From positions 40,842 through 104,841 of the forward strand of contig CBFFRQ010000015.1 in the NCBI GenBank assembly GCA_965644315.1: DNA of 64,000 nucleotides, in the 5' to 3' direction. Shown here piece by piece: positions 44,570 to 55,245 of the stretch. The stretch's first letter is position 1; each line of letters starts with the position of its first letter. The notes under the pieces were generated by a model. The model ran no database searches, was not told the DNA's origin, and worked only from the letters and a program-made list of their open reading frames with translations. Position numbers and translations under genes: made by a program. Source of the DNA: Caecitellus pseudoparvulus. Lineage: Eukaryota; Bigyra: Bicosoecida.

Positions 44570-47500
44570 CTAGCCTCGGCGTTTCCTCTGAGTGCGTCGG
44601 CTGCTGCGTTTTGGGCGGGATGCCTCGGGTTCTGCGGCCGCTGGCTCAGGCGCTTGCACGGTAAGAGCTGCGGCCACAGCTGGCGCCTCTGAGCCCACAG
44701 GGCCATCCACTTCCACCCGGAAAACCACCTCTCCAGCAGCATTCTTCTGGCCCACTGGGTCGGCAGCAGCAGCAACAGGAGCCACTGGGCCTGAGGGGGT
44801 GCTTGCGGGGGCAGGCTGGGAGGTGATGGCCTTGTGGATGGTGGGGTCTGCCTTGTGCAGGCCCAGCTTCACAGCTCCCCACTTCGGCAAGACATCTGTG
44901 GAGCCTGCACTGGGCGCCACTGCTTCCCCAGCCAGCTTCAAGGACACACTGCGCGTGCGACCGTCTCGGACGGTGGGGCCAAGCTCCCGTTCAAATTCCG
45001 CGTCGGTCATGGAGGAGGGTGGTTTGGCCTCTTCCTCGTCCATCACAGCACCCGCTGTGGCAAGGGAAGCCAAGGCGCCGCCTCCCATCACTTCCAAGGC
45101 GCTCACATCCTCCTCCTCCTCCTCCTCCTCCTCGGGCTGTCCGGAGCCTGTGCTGGAGTCACTTGCTCGAGGGCGCTTGCGACCCCCCGTGGGGCCCACC
45201 ACCTGCGGCACACGCTCAGGCGCCGTACTGCTGCCCTCGTCCTCCTCGTCCTCCTCTTCGGCCACATCACCCTCTTCCTCTTCCTCCTCCTCCTCCTCGC
45301 CGGCAGAGTCAGAGGAGGCGCCCGGTGTGGAGGCCAGCTCCTGCCCGTGCACTTCCACCCACCCGCGCCGCACAGCCTCCGCGTACCGCATGCCCAGCCG
45401 AGCCACCTGGCCCCGCAGCTCCACCACGGTGCCCTCTTGGCGCGCTGCGTTGGCTTCTGAGACGGCCAAGGCAGCCCGTGCCTCGCTCAGGCGGTGCAGC
45501 AGGTGTGTCACGGACAGGCGGCTCTCTGTCAGGCGCTTGCGCTGCTCGCTGCGGGAGTCCTGGGCGCTGCGCAGTTTGTTCTTCAGGCGCTGCACCTCTG
45601 CGCGGTACTGCGCTGCATGCACCTTGCTGGCCCCCGCCAGGCCCCCGCCTGGTGTCATGGGGGACATGGCGCCAAGGCCCAGGCCGCCGCCCAAGGGGGA
45701 GGCCCCATGCCCTTGCGCGGCAAATGCCTCAGCACCAGATCCCGGCATCTGCAGCACTGGCATGTCCTGGGACTGACCTGCTTGGCCCCTCGCGGGGGGG
45801 GATGCGGGGGGGGGCACACCCCCCCTGCTCCCACTTGCACCCCTGCCCCCCTCCACACCCACACTGCCGGCGGCTTGTGCCTTGCCGGAGCGCCGGCTGG
45901 CACGCCCACCATCTGCGAGGAACATGCTGGCATCTGCTGGGTGCCAGGACACGCCGTGGCCCGCCCCGGCAGTGGCGGAGACCCCCCCTGCGAAGGTGGA
46001 GGTGGCCGCACCACTGACAAAGCCGTTGATGTTGAGACCACGGGCGGGGTGCAGGCGCAGGGGCACGCCCCGCGGAACACGGGCGTCCCACGAGAGCCGG
46101 AACACGGGCTTGCGCGCCCGCGCATGCTTGGCGTCCTGCTGCAGGGCCATGTCCACTTCGTCCGCACAGGGGACGCCGGCGAGGGTGGGGGCGGCATCCC
46201 CCCCCCCCCGGGGCGCCGCTGCGCCCACGGCCAGGGGCACGCCCCGCGCCACCGTGGCGGCAGCGGCCTTGGCTTCTAGGGCCTCTTGTTCGGCCAGCTC
46301 CACGGCACTGAGGCAGCCCCCCCCATGGGCACCATCCAGGGCTGAGCCACCGTAGCCGTAGGGGCCGCCGCCCAGGGCGAACTGGCGGTCCACGCAGGGC
46401 CCGTGGGCCAGGCGGGGCGCGACGGAGGAGGGCGGCTCCTCGCCCGCGAGGGCCACGAGGCGCAGGCAATTGCTGGGCATGTACGCGACGGCGCCCCACG
46501 TGAGGGACACGGCAGTCATGCCTGTGGCGTCGTTCTGGGACAGCACCATGCCATCGCCGTAGTCCGTGCGGACGCAGTCCCCCACCGCGAACAGCAGGCC
46601 GTGGTCTGGGTCAAGGAGGGGGTGTTCAGCGGCGTCAGCCCCCCCCACGGTGTGTGGGAAGCCCCCCCCCACGCTGCGAGGGCTGGGCGCAGGCCCCAGG
46701 CTCGCGCCATCATCCTCGTCGTCTGAGGGCAGGGGAGCCAGGGGGGAGGAGGCTGCGGCGAGCGTGGCTTGGGTGGCAGCGCGTAATACGCGGGGGCCCG
46801 GACGCACACCGCCCCCCGTCGCCATGCCCCCCGCTGCCGCTGCCGCCAGCTCACCAGGCCCCAGCAGGTCACGCCAATTGCAGCTGAGGCGCCCCGTCAA
46901 CAGCGCCAGGCGTGCACGGAGCTGTCCATTCTGGGCCATGACCGCAGCCGCGTGCTGGCGCTCAGACATGGTGAGGGGGGCAGGGGTGGAGCTGGAGGGG
47001 GGTGCGGCACCCCCTTCCCCGAGGCCCCCAGCTGGGTCACGCCCAGCGGGGTCCACCAGCCCCTCGAATGCATCGGGGATGAGGGGGTCAGAGCCGGTGG
47101 CGGAGGCGGCGGCAGGGGTGCCGGACCCCCCCCCATCACCCCCTCCCTCCTGCGCCCGGACACGGCCTGAGCGCCGCGTGGGCACTGGCGCGGCCGCCTG
47201 GTCACCCCCCCCCTCCTTCGCCTCGTCCACGGCCGCCTGGGCCTCTGCCAGGGCCGCCTCTCCCTTGGCCACCGCCGCCTCGGCAGCCTTGGCACGAGCT
47301 GCCAGTGCCTTGAGAGAGGCCGCCTGCTCCTGGCGGCGCAGGAGGCAGCCACGCAGCTGGTGCACATACCGGCGGCGCAGGGCGAGGAAGGTGCGGTCCC
47401 GCTCAGCCTCGCGCCCCTCCACCGCTGCCAGGCGCTGGCGCAGGGGGAGATCCACGTGCAGGCCCACAGCTGAGGTGGGAAGGTGGCCCGCCCCGGCCAG

Positions 47501-47833
47501 AAGGGCGGCTGGGGTGTGCACGGGGGCTGAGGCGGCGGCGGTGGCGGAGGCCAGCTCCGCGTCCAGCACGCCACACCCCGCCTCGGCCAGCATGCGAGCC
47601 GTGATCCAGCCAGTGAGGGCGGGGGAAGGCGCTTGCACAGAGAGCGGGTCTTCTGGCGTGTGTGGGGTGGGCAGGGGTTCTGGCGTGTGTGGGCGACAGT
47701 GCGCGCAGGGCAGGCGCAACGCACCCGGCGTCTCGGAGAAGGCAGCCTCTTCCAGCGCTGAGATGATGCGCTTGTCCACGTCTGGAGCCTGCTCGGGCTC
47801 CAGCACCTCGTGCACTTGGGAGGCGGCGTGCAT
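44570..47833 (-). CDS. Unknown large coiled-coil protein with small beta-barrel motif
   Basis: From the ATG at 47833 this encodes 1,087 residues. A strong acceptor (CCCTCGCTCGCAG, exon start 47848) lies just upstream in frame, so an unidentified 5' exon probably exists. A coiled coil spans roughly residues 140-220 (FLALRRRYVHQLRGCLLRR, AAEAAVAKGEAALAEAQ). A short domain, VGDCVRTDYGDGMVLSQ to VSLTWGAVAYMPSNCLRL, looks like a small Tudor-like barrel. A second coiled coil follows (EQRKRLTESRLSVTHLLHRL), then Glu-rich runs. The C-terminus is basic (PKRSSRRTQRKRRG). Acidic runs plus a basic tail suggest a nuclear or chromatin protein. That is inference only, and the family is not recognised. Confidence 0.62.
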   Translation of the reverse strand: MHAASQVHEVLEPEQAPDVDKRIISALEEAAFSETPGALRLPCAHCRPHTPEPLPTPHTPEDPLSVQAPSPALTGWITARMLAEAGCGVLDAELASATAAASAPVHTPAALLAGAGHLPTSAVGLHVDLPLRQRLAAVEGREAERDRTFLALRRRYVHQLRGCLLRRQEQAASLKALAARAKAAEAAVAKGEAALAEAQAAVDEAKEGGGDQAAAPVPTRRSGRVRAQEGGGDGGGSGTPAAASATGSDPLIPDAFEGLVDPAGRDPAGGLGEGGAAPPSSSTPAPLTMSERQHAAAVMAQNGQLRARLALLTGRLSCNWRDLLGPGELAAAAAGGMATGGGVRPGPRVLRAATQATLAAASSPLAPLPSDDEDDGASLGPAPSPRSVGGGFPHTVGGADAAEHPLLDPDHGLLFAVGDCVRTDYGDGMVLSQNDATGMTAVSLTWGAVAYMPSNCLRLVALAGEEPPSSVAPRLAHGPCVDRQFALGGGPYGYGGSALDGAHGGGCLSAVELAEQEALEAKAAAATVARGVPLAVGAAAPRGGGDAAPTLAGVPCADEVDMALQQDAKHARARKPVFRLSWDARVPRGVPLRLHPARGLNINGFVSGAATSTFAGGVSATAGAGHGVSWHPADASMFLADGGRASRRSGKAQAAGSVGVEGGRGASGSRGGVPPPASPPARGQAGQSQDMPVLQMPGSGAEAFAAQGHGASPLGGGLGLGAMSPMTPGGGLAGASKVHAAQYRAEVQRLKNKLRSAQDSRSEQRKRLTESRLSVTHLLHRLSEARAALAVSEANAARQEGTVVELRGQVARLGMRYAEAVRRGWVEVHGQELASTPGASSDSAGEEEEEEEEEGDVAEEEDEEDEGSSTAPERVPQVVGPTGGRKRPRASDSSTGSGQPEEEEEEEEDVSALEVMGGGALASLATAGAVMDEEEAKPPSSMTDAEFERELGPTVRDGRTRSVSLKLAGEAVAPSAGSTDVLPKWGAVKLGLHKADPTIHKAITSQPAPASTPSGPVAPVAAAADPVGQKNAAGEVVFRVEVDGPVGSEAPAVAAALTVQAPEPAAAEPEASRPKRSSRRTQRKRRG

Positions 47834-47848
47834 GTCTGGCTTGTCACC

Positions 47849-49074
47849 CTGCGAGCGAGGGGCGGGGAAGGCGATGCATGCACACACGAGAAAGTGTCGA
47901 GAAGCATGTGTTCGGCACAGGGGGATCAATGGAGTGCGCCAGCAGGCTGTGTGGGACCCGCTGCGTGCCTTGGCGAGGTGCGGCATTTGAGGCGCAGAAG
48001 GCCGCCGGCGACACTTGCGGAAGTCGATGTGAGCGTGACAAGGCCCACAGGCACCCACGAGTCACGTGAGGTGGCCCCAGAAATAGCAGAGCCCACAACA
48101 CTTGTGCACCCCGCCAGGCAGCAGCACAGTGCCTCAGGCCGCGCCAGGCAAGCCGCTTCAGCGGCCAGGGCGTTGGGACACAGTGCCGCAACACGAGCAG
48201 ACGGTCCACGCACATCAGCCGGGGGACCCGCCCCCGTCAAGTCCCGGAAATCCCGCGTCACTTCCGTCCGCGACAGGGGGTGAAAGCCTGCGCCAGAATA
48301 TACCGCAAGTGTGCATGGTTGCGCGGCAATCACGGCGTTCCCACACGGCAGTTGCAGGCTGTGCGAACGTGACACATGCCTCTGACACGGGGCGTACCTG
48401 ACAACGACGGAAGCGTCAGGACTCGTGCATAGACTGTCATGTCCTTTTGAGGGGGCTTGGCAGGCTTGGCCTGCCCCCTCTTCCTGTGAGCGGACGTGTG
48501 CAATGTCAAACGTGCGCTGGGTGCTGGGCGGGCGGGGCGACAGCATCACGGTTGACCGTACCGTTTATTGCGCGTGTGCATGGCTCAAACTGGGAGGACG
48601 ACTGGTCTGTGGGACTGTGCACCTCTTCTGAGAGTCTGGGCGCCGCCGAAGCCGAGGGTGCGCAGGCAGCCCTCTTGAACTTCGTCCGCTGCACCGCCTC
48701 AAATTCCGCACTGCGCTGGCAGACGCTGGCGTGGTGGAGGGCCGTCGGCAATGAAGCCGCAGGCGAAGCTTGCCACACATGCGAGGGGATCCCTGCACGT
48801 GGCTGAAGGGTGACGAGCAAGGAATTTGTGCAGGGCGAGGAGCGACGCGATCACTGCCCAGCTCTGCGCCCCTGCCGTAGGCAGGGGCAGCCAGAAAGCG
48901 TTCGAGCGTTGTGCGGTGGCTTGGCTCAATTTCCGCACCCTCGCACAGTCGGCGCCCAGTGCCTGAGGCGGGGCTCTTGCTGTTGCAACGTGCATTGCGT
49001 GAGCCACAACAGCAGCCGTCCACCCCACCTAGTTGTGTGTCAAACCCTTGAGCCTTGTGGCGGAGGCTGTGTGC
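47849..49074. other. Unassigned 1.2 kb, probable 5' exons of the coiled-coil gene
   Basis: No complete gene could be supported here. The missing 5' exon(s) of the minus-strand coiled-coil gene should lie here, together with its promoter and the eS19 3'UTR. A minus-strand stretch at about 48574-48740 has coding-like composition (SAEFEAVQRTKFKRAACAPS) and could be one such exon, but I could not join it convincingly. Confidence 0.35.
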
Positions 49075-49950
49075 TTACTCCTCCTCCTGGGCAGCCAGGG
49101 AGCGGGCCACGCGGTCCATCTCGGACAGGCCAGCGGAAGTGATGGTGCGGCCAGTGGACACCTTCTTGCCCTCCTCGTTCTCCATGGTGACAGTCTCCAC
49201 GACGCCGTTCTTGGTCAGCTGGGTCAGGACAGAGCGCAGCAGGCCACGGGCGGCCTTCTGGAAGCGCTGGGGGGCAGCGCCGCGGTTCTTGGGGCCACCG
49301 AACCAGTGTGCCAGGGCACCGACGCCAATGCGGGGGCGCAGGTACACCTTGCGGGCCACGGCGGCCATGCGCACGAAGTACCAGTCGGGGTTGGAGGGCT
49401 CCAGCTCCTTGTGCACTGTGCAGGGAAGCGCGAAACGAAGCATGTGAAGAGGGCAAAACAGGCACACACGTACAGGGCACAATGAGCGGGCAGTTGCGCA
49501 GTTGGCCTACGCCAGTGGCGGACAAAGGCTGAGCGGCCCTAGGCGGGCCAGCAGCAGGTCAACACTCCAGCGCCAGTGCAGGTCAGCAGCATTGGGGGCA
49601 GGCTCTTCCCAACTGTTGCACACCGCAGTCATGCACACTCAACGTACCACCAGTCTTGGCGTACTCAACCCACTCGGGGACCTGTGAGCGCGGGAACAGG
49701 GTGCAGGCTCCGTGAGGGTGCGGAATATGAGCCAGCAGGAGCACCCCGCGCAAGTCTCCAGCTGCAGCCCTTGCAGGCCAGCACTGCCCCACCCAAGCTG
49801 CAGCTGTCACAGACTGCCATAAACACCACGCACAGTGACCTTGCCAGACTTCTTCAGGAACGCGGCGTAGGCGTTGATGAAGGTCTCGGCGTGCACATCC
49901 TTGACGCCAGTGGGGACAGGGGCAGCGGGGGCGCCCTCGTAAGAAGCCAT
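49075..49950 (-). CDS. RPS19: 40S ribosomal protein eS19
   Basis: Exons 49950-49840, 49681-49648 and 49415-49075 give 161 residues (the family has about 145-155). The protein starts MASYEGAPAAPVPTGVKDV. Family landmarks follow in order: FINAYAAFLKKSGK, VPEWVEYAKTG, NPDWYFVRMAAVARKVYLRP, GVGALAHWFGGPKNRG and FQKAARGLLRSVLTQL. It is a small-subunit protein needed for 18S rRNA 3'-end maturation. The small middle exon (34 nt) encodes VPEWVEYAKTG. Its stop codon follows an acidic AQEEE end. Confidence 0.97.
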
Positions 49951-50235
49951 GCTGGATGCTGTGTGAAAGGGGGAGAAACCACCACAAATCACGTGCAGAC
50001 ACAATGCAGTTCAGTGGCTAGGGGTGCTCGGAAAGTATCAGAGGCTTGCGAGGCTGATTTCGTCTGGGCGGCAATTTTCGTGTTCCGTGAATGATACAAT
50101 TTCGAGACAGCAGATGCATTTTTCGCCCGCACCCCCACACACACGCCCACGCAGCGAAGCAACCTGGCACATGAGTCGCCCTCGGTCAATAAGGGCGGAA
50201 CTGTGCTGCCTTTGTTCCACAGCACGGCACTTCCA

Positions 50236-51327
50236 TCAACCTTGCGCCTGCAACTTCAGGTTCCGTGACAGGACATCCCGCGCCGCCTCCAGAGCCGATT
50301 TCACAGTCATCTCGCTGTAGGAAGACATACCCTGCAGAGAAACACAAAGATGGAACAGTGGGCATGTGCTGTGAATGCACATGGCTCACTGCTCTGCGCC
50401 ATACCTCGGGCACGGCGCCCTCCATGAGGACCCGTTCCTCCACCGCAGCTGGGTCTGTCTCGAACACCACTCTGTGAAGAAAGAGAAGCGCAGATGCCCC
50501 AGGAGTTGAAAAACAACCAAGGCATGAACACTGCACAGGCTGCACACACCCGCTGTCCACGGCCTCGTCCATGCACAGAAGCAGCAGTTCGATGCGCTCC
50601 AGCACGCTGGCCTTGTTGGTCCGGCCCCTGCGAACGCAGCACAGGCAGTCTCGTGCGGCACCACTGCCAAAGCCCAACCGCCATGCTGCACGCACTTCAA
50701 CAGGGATGTCAGGCTCGTGACCACTGCGTCCAACACTGCACTCAGGATGAGCTCATTCTGCAGGGCTGGCGAGAGTGACTGCTGCCAGGGACCGTCCTGC
50801 CAGACCACGCGGCCGGCCGCACCTCATCTGACGACCCGACAACGAAAAAGAACAAATCAGACTCTGAGCCCAGCCTGTACACGATCGTGCAGCCTTCCAG
50901 CAAACTAACTTCGGCTGCGCAGGGCTCCACGTGCGACACGTGACTGCACTAGACATGCACCAGGACCACTCTCGCGCTACTGACCATCTGCCCTGGCAGT
51001 GGCATTGCGAGTCTTGCGCTGCAGCTTCATTTCAAAAGCTCTCTGCGAGGGTGCGGCATGGCAAAGGCACCGTGCAGGGGCGTGCTAGCAAGGCGTGCCA
51101 TGCGCGTTTCATGCCCCGCGCACCTGCACTTCTTTCGTGGGGAATGTGGCGCTGTCGTAGTACTTCGTCGCCACACGCTCGCCGTCACTGTCCAGAACTA
51201 GCACAGCCTTCACCATGGGCATGCCTGTCTTCGGGCCCTCGCTGCCCTTGTCCAGAGCCGAGGATGCCTGCGAAAGCGGTTGGCTGGTGTGTCTCCTGTC
51301 GTTGCAATGGTGCTGCTTGGCAGCCAT
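50236..51327 (-). CDS. COPZ: Coatomer (COPI) subunit zeta
   Basis: Seven exons (51327-51124, 51042-50985, 50914-50823, 50757-50696, 50627-50550, 50471-50405, 50331-50236) join in frame to 218 residues. Landmarks are VKAVLVLDSDGERVATKYY, RAFEMKLQRKTRNA, LLEGCTIVYRLGSESDLFFFVVG, NELILSAVLDAVVTSL, LLLCMDEAVDSG and VVFETDPAAVEERV. Together they make the longin-like small-subunit fold. Zeta pairs with gamma-COP in the F subcomplex of the COPI coat on Golgi-to-ER vesicles. Animal zeta is about 177 residues. The excess is an N-terminal extension, so translation may begin at MPMVKAVLVL (ATG near 51222), or an upstream exon may replace the extension after the TTTCGCAG at about 51265. Confidence 0.93.
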
Positions 51328-52162
51328 ACCATGGCTCTCTTGGACGCCAAGTCAAACCACAACACAGGGAGTCTTCCACAACATACACAGGTCAAGGAAT
51401 GGCTCCAATCCTCAGTTTTGCCTCGGCGGCCGCTCTGCGCTGTGTGTGCGCTTGTGCAGTGAGAGCGAGGCGTCTGCATGGCACCACTTGGCGGATCGGC
51501 GCAGGGCCTGCTAGCGTGTTCGGAGGTCGGATGCTGCCGCATACATTGGATTCATCACCTTGCAATCGCAGGTTGGGGCAAGGGATCCGGTTCCTGCGCC
51601 ATGCATGCAGAGGAGGCCTGGAGGCAAAACTCTCCTCACACAACCTACATACCCTTGTTGCAGCGGTCTGCATCCAGATATCCTGCTTGACTGACTGCAG
51701 CAGGATCCCTCATTCTAACTGTAGAACGCGGACAAGCCACCGGCTCGATCCTGGCAAGTGAAGCCTTCGTTGGAGCACGATAGCTGCACGAAGGTTTGGA
51801 GCAAGGCCGTGGCTCACCTCGCCTTGGCACGCGGTCTTGGCCATCATGAGGCTGCCTGATGCTCCTGCCTCGATCAAAGCGGCCATCACCTTGGGACATA
51901 TCCTGTACTTCTGCTGCGTTGGGGTCGTGTTTGCTGCTCTAGCCACGAGACAATCGACCGTGCTCACGCGTGCCGGGCGGCTGCTGGCGTACGTTGCTTT
52001 CGTGAAGGCAGACGTCGACATCGGGCCTGCTGCGTGGCAGGTGTCCTTCTGGATAGCTGTTGGGTGGACCTGGACCATGGCTGCCGCGTGTGCGTGGGTG
52101 CACTGGGGTGGGAGCTCTCGTTCCTCGAGGGTGTGGCAAAGAGGGGTTGACAGGCCACCCGC
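51328..52162. other. Unassigned 0.8 kb, possible small membrane-protein exon
   Basis: This lies between the coatomer zeta start and the stop of the secreted-protein gene. A plus-strand frame from 51837 to about 52115 encodes two hydrophobic stretches (ILYFCCVGVVFAALA and VSFWIAVGWTWTMAAACAW) that could be membrane spans. The frame then runs on as a shadow of the neighbouring gene without a clear end. Nothing else is recognised. Confidence 0.3.
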
Positions 52163-53367
52163 TCAAGCCCAGGCACCATCGCGCGGGTGTGAGCCAGTGA
52201 ACATGGCGTATGGACAGCCTTGCCCTGCGAAGTCGTCTGTGTGGTCTTGGCAGAAGTGCCCAATAGCGTGGCTGGCCCACGTGCCGGTGGGGTCCACAGG
52301 GTCTCCTGGCAGGCGAGTGGCCACCAAGGCGTTGCCACCACCGTCATACCCAGGCCAGTACAACACACCAGACTCAGCATCGAAGGCAGAGAGGGACTGG
52401 AACGTCGAGGGCCAGGGGGCAAGGGCGCGGCGGGAGGAGGGGAGCAGGGTGGCGCCACCCGCATCGGACGCATTCAGCCACCCGCCCACGAGGAAGGAGG
52501 AGCCATTGGGGAAGGTGACGTGGCCCAGGCCCACCCCTATGGAGCTGCCTGGCAGACTGTGCACTGTGGCCAGTGTGCCCCGCGCGCCAGCCCCAGCCCA
52601 AGGCACTGGCAGGCGGGCTGGAATGCACTGTGCAGAGCAGGTGGGCAGGTGCACACTGAGCCAGCAGGGGGCACCATCCTCTGCACGGTCCACAGAGATG
52701 ACCAGGCGCTGAGCAGCGCTGGCGAAGAAGCCAGGGGACTGGGGAGGTGCTGAGAAGCTGTTTTGAGGGACATACCCAGGCACCTTGCACTGGACTGCCT
52801 GGGGGTGGGCAGAGGCACCCAGGGGCAGCGTGGTCACGATGAGCACGCTACTGTCCTGAACACTGAAGCCTGACACCACAGCAGTGGAAGCACACACGCC
52901 AGGGGCAGTGGGCGGCATCAGGCCCAGCGCCATGCCACCTCCGAAGATGCCGCCCGCATCAAGGAGCGGAGCGGGGACGCGCGCGACAATGGCCCCAGAG
53001 GTGAGGTTCGTGCCCAGCACATACGCACCATGCGTCTTGCCGTCAAAGGTGCGGTTGAGACCTGGGCGGCGCGGGGTGGGGTGGGCATGGCGTCGGCGTG
53101 GTGGGCTGGTGTTGACCCAGCGTTTCACACGAAACCCTCACCCATGACGTAGGCAATGTTGCAGGCTTCATCCACCACAGCCAGCTGGCTCCTCCATGTC
53201 CACAGAGTGAAGGCATCTCCATATGGGTCAATGCTGGCCGTTGACAGGTTTACCACGGCAGGTCCTGCGTGGCTGGACCATGCAAAGAGTGGCGCTGGCA
53301 CTGCGACCACGGCACCAAGCAGGGCAGCAGCGGCGACCAGTGTGGCCACTGCCGAGGGGCTTCGCAT
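52163..53367 (-). CDS. Secreted protein, probable beta-propeller-like
   Basis: Exons 53367-53142 and 53061-52163 give 374 residues. The 80-nt intron joins NIAYVMG to LNRTFDGKTHGAY in phase 1. The N-terminus MRSPSAVATLVAAAALLGAVVAVPA is a signal peptide. The mature part has repeated beta-strand motifs of the WDEACNIAYVMG and GVLYWPGYDGG kind, in which each blade recalls a stored or displayed value. Several NxT/S sites are present and cysteines are spread along its length. The pattern resembles bacterial and algal secreted propellers, but no family is named with confidence. It is divergent from the MFS transporter (258-bp gap). Confidence 0.68.
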
Positions 53368-53625
53368 GGCGGGTGGGTTGATGCGTGAGGTGGAGAGGAT
53401 GTGTAGCGGCGTTGTGCGGTGGTGTGATTGATTTAGAATGCTGTTGCGTGTGACAATGAGCTGCCGTTGACAGTTGCCTTGTTGGAGGAGCTGCTGTGGC
53501 GATTGACTGTCAGGCTGAAAATAAGATCCCCCGTAGCGACATCCATGTAAATAATGTATTTTTCGGTTCATGTACGGTTCTTGTGCAGTTGTTTGGCAGG
53601 CAGGGCAGGGAGCAGAGTGGCTGGC

Positions 53626-55201
53626 ATGGCCCGGAATCGATTTCCGCAAGAAGCGAAAGACGGCAATGAAGGCGGCAAGCCCGGTGTGGGGGGTGAACGC
53701 GGAGGAGGCAACAGCCCCGATGCCTGGGGTGTGGTGATCACAGTGTCTGCGCTGTTCATGGCCTATGCAGGATACTGCTTCGTGCGCCAGACGCCTGCTC
53801 TGTAGGTCTCGCGATGTGCCAAGTGTGGCCCAGCTCGCGACACATCTCGCTCACGCGCCCTGCTCGGCACACGTCACTTTGAACTGGCACACTTCGCCCA
53901 ATTATTGCAGATGGCTAGGTGCGCTCGCAGAGCACCTTTCTGCTGACTCCTCCGCCGTGGGCACTGTCGTGTTTGCCTTCCAAGTTACGATGGGGGCCTC
54001 GAAGGTGCTCAGCGGGCGCCTGGTGACGGCCCTGCCCCCCGCCAGCTTGCTGTGTGGGGCACTGCTCACGTGCGGTGCGTGCAGCTGCGCTTCTGCAGCC
54101 CTTGCATGGGCGCTACCAGGTGCGGGCGCTGGCTCGCCTGCCACCTTGTTGGCCCTGGGAGTCCTGTGGGGTGTGATGGGGTTGGCTCAGGGTGTTGGGT
54201 GGGGGGCATTGGTGGGGGTGTTGCTTCTCGCCCGGCCCTCCCCATCTGGGCGCGGCACGCTGTATGCGGTGCTGTCCGCGTCGCAGAACGTGGGGGCCGC
54301 AGCAGTGCCCTTGGCCCTGGTGCCGGTTCTTGCCGAGTGGAAGGGGGGTGGTGTCTGCGGCAACCTTGCTCGCACATCTGCCTTGTGGCACGCGTTGTGC
54401 TCGGACTGGGGGGCGCCCCTTGCGCTCCCAGGCTTGACATGCATGGCCTTGTCCCTTGCACTGTGGGCCATTTTGGCTGCCGCCTTACCCTCTTCTCTTC
54501 AAGTCCCCGTACCCAGCTCGGGGTCCGCTGGCTCGGCATCCACAGATACCACGGCCGCAGGCACTAGGAGCCCTCTTGCAGATCCACAGCAATGGCTGCT
54601 TGCGGGCGGGTACTTTTGCATTTCGTTCGTGCGCTCCGTCCTCAGCACGTGGATGCTAGTGGCCTTACCTGTGTGGAGCGGTGGGAGGCTGGGGGCGGCG
54701 GAGGCGGCGGCAGCGTTGGCCGCCGTTGAGACGGGTGGATTCCTCGGCAGCTGGGCGGCAGGCCTCGCCTCAGATACATGGTTTGCTGGGCGCCGTGCGC
54801 CCGTTATGGTGCTTGCAGCAGCCATCCTTGCAGCAGGCCTGGCTGGCATTCCTTGGGTGTTGGGGGCTGGCTCGCCGCCTGCGGGCAAGGACACCCTGCC
54901 TGCGGCAGCTGTCAGCGGCGTGTTTGGTGTGGTCGGTGCCGGAGCTTTTGCGTGGCACATGCTAGTGGGGTTGCTCTCCCGCGAGCTCGCCCCTCCTCGC
55001 AGCCGGGAGGTTGCCGGCGGCTTCGTGAAGGGAGTGGCGCAGGTGGGTGCGGCAGTGGGTGCGTGGCCTGCCGCTGCCTTGGCAGTGGCTGTGGGGTGGC
55101 AGACGGTCTTTTGGCTCCTCGTAGCTGCTGCAGTACTGTCTGGCGTGTGCATTGCCCCCCTCTTGCCAGCGCGTGCGCCAGCCCCGTCCAAGACAACGTG
55201 A
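53626..55201 (+). CDS. MFS transporter, organophosphate:phosphate antiporter type
   Basis: Exons 53626-53801 and 53911-55201 give 488 residues. The intron starts GTAGGT and ends ATTATTGCAG, joining VRQTPAL to WLGALAEHLSADS. About twelve hydrophobic helices are visible. The first is WGVVITVSALFMAYAGYCFVR, followed by the MFS motif-like FQVTMGASKVLSGRL between helices 2 and 3. The second half begins about QWLLAGGYFCISFVRSVLSTW. The arrangement recalls SLC37/UhpT/GlpT carriers, which exchange sugar-phosphates or glycerol-phosphate for phosphate, but the substrate cannot be read here. The arginine in GYCFVRQ sits where that family has a phosphate-binding Arg. The short N-terminal tail is charged and Gly-rich. 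Its stop is 44 bp from that of NSUN5. Confidence 0.83.
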
Positions 55202-55245
55202 TACACGCCCAGCCAGCACGCGGCACGCGGCGAGGTGGAAGGAGA

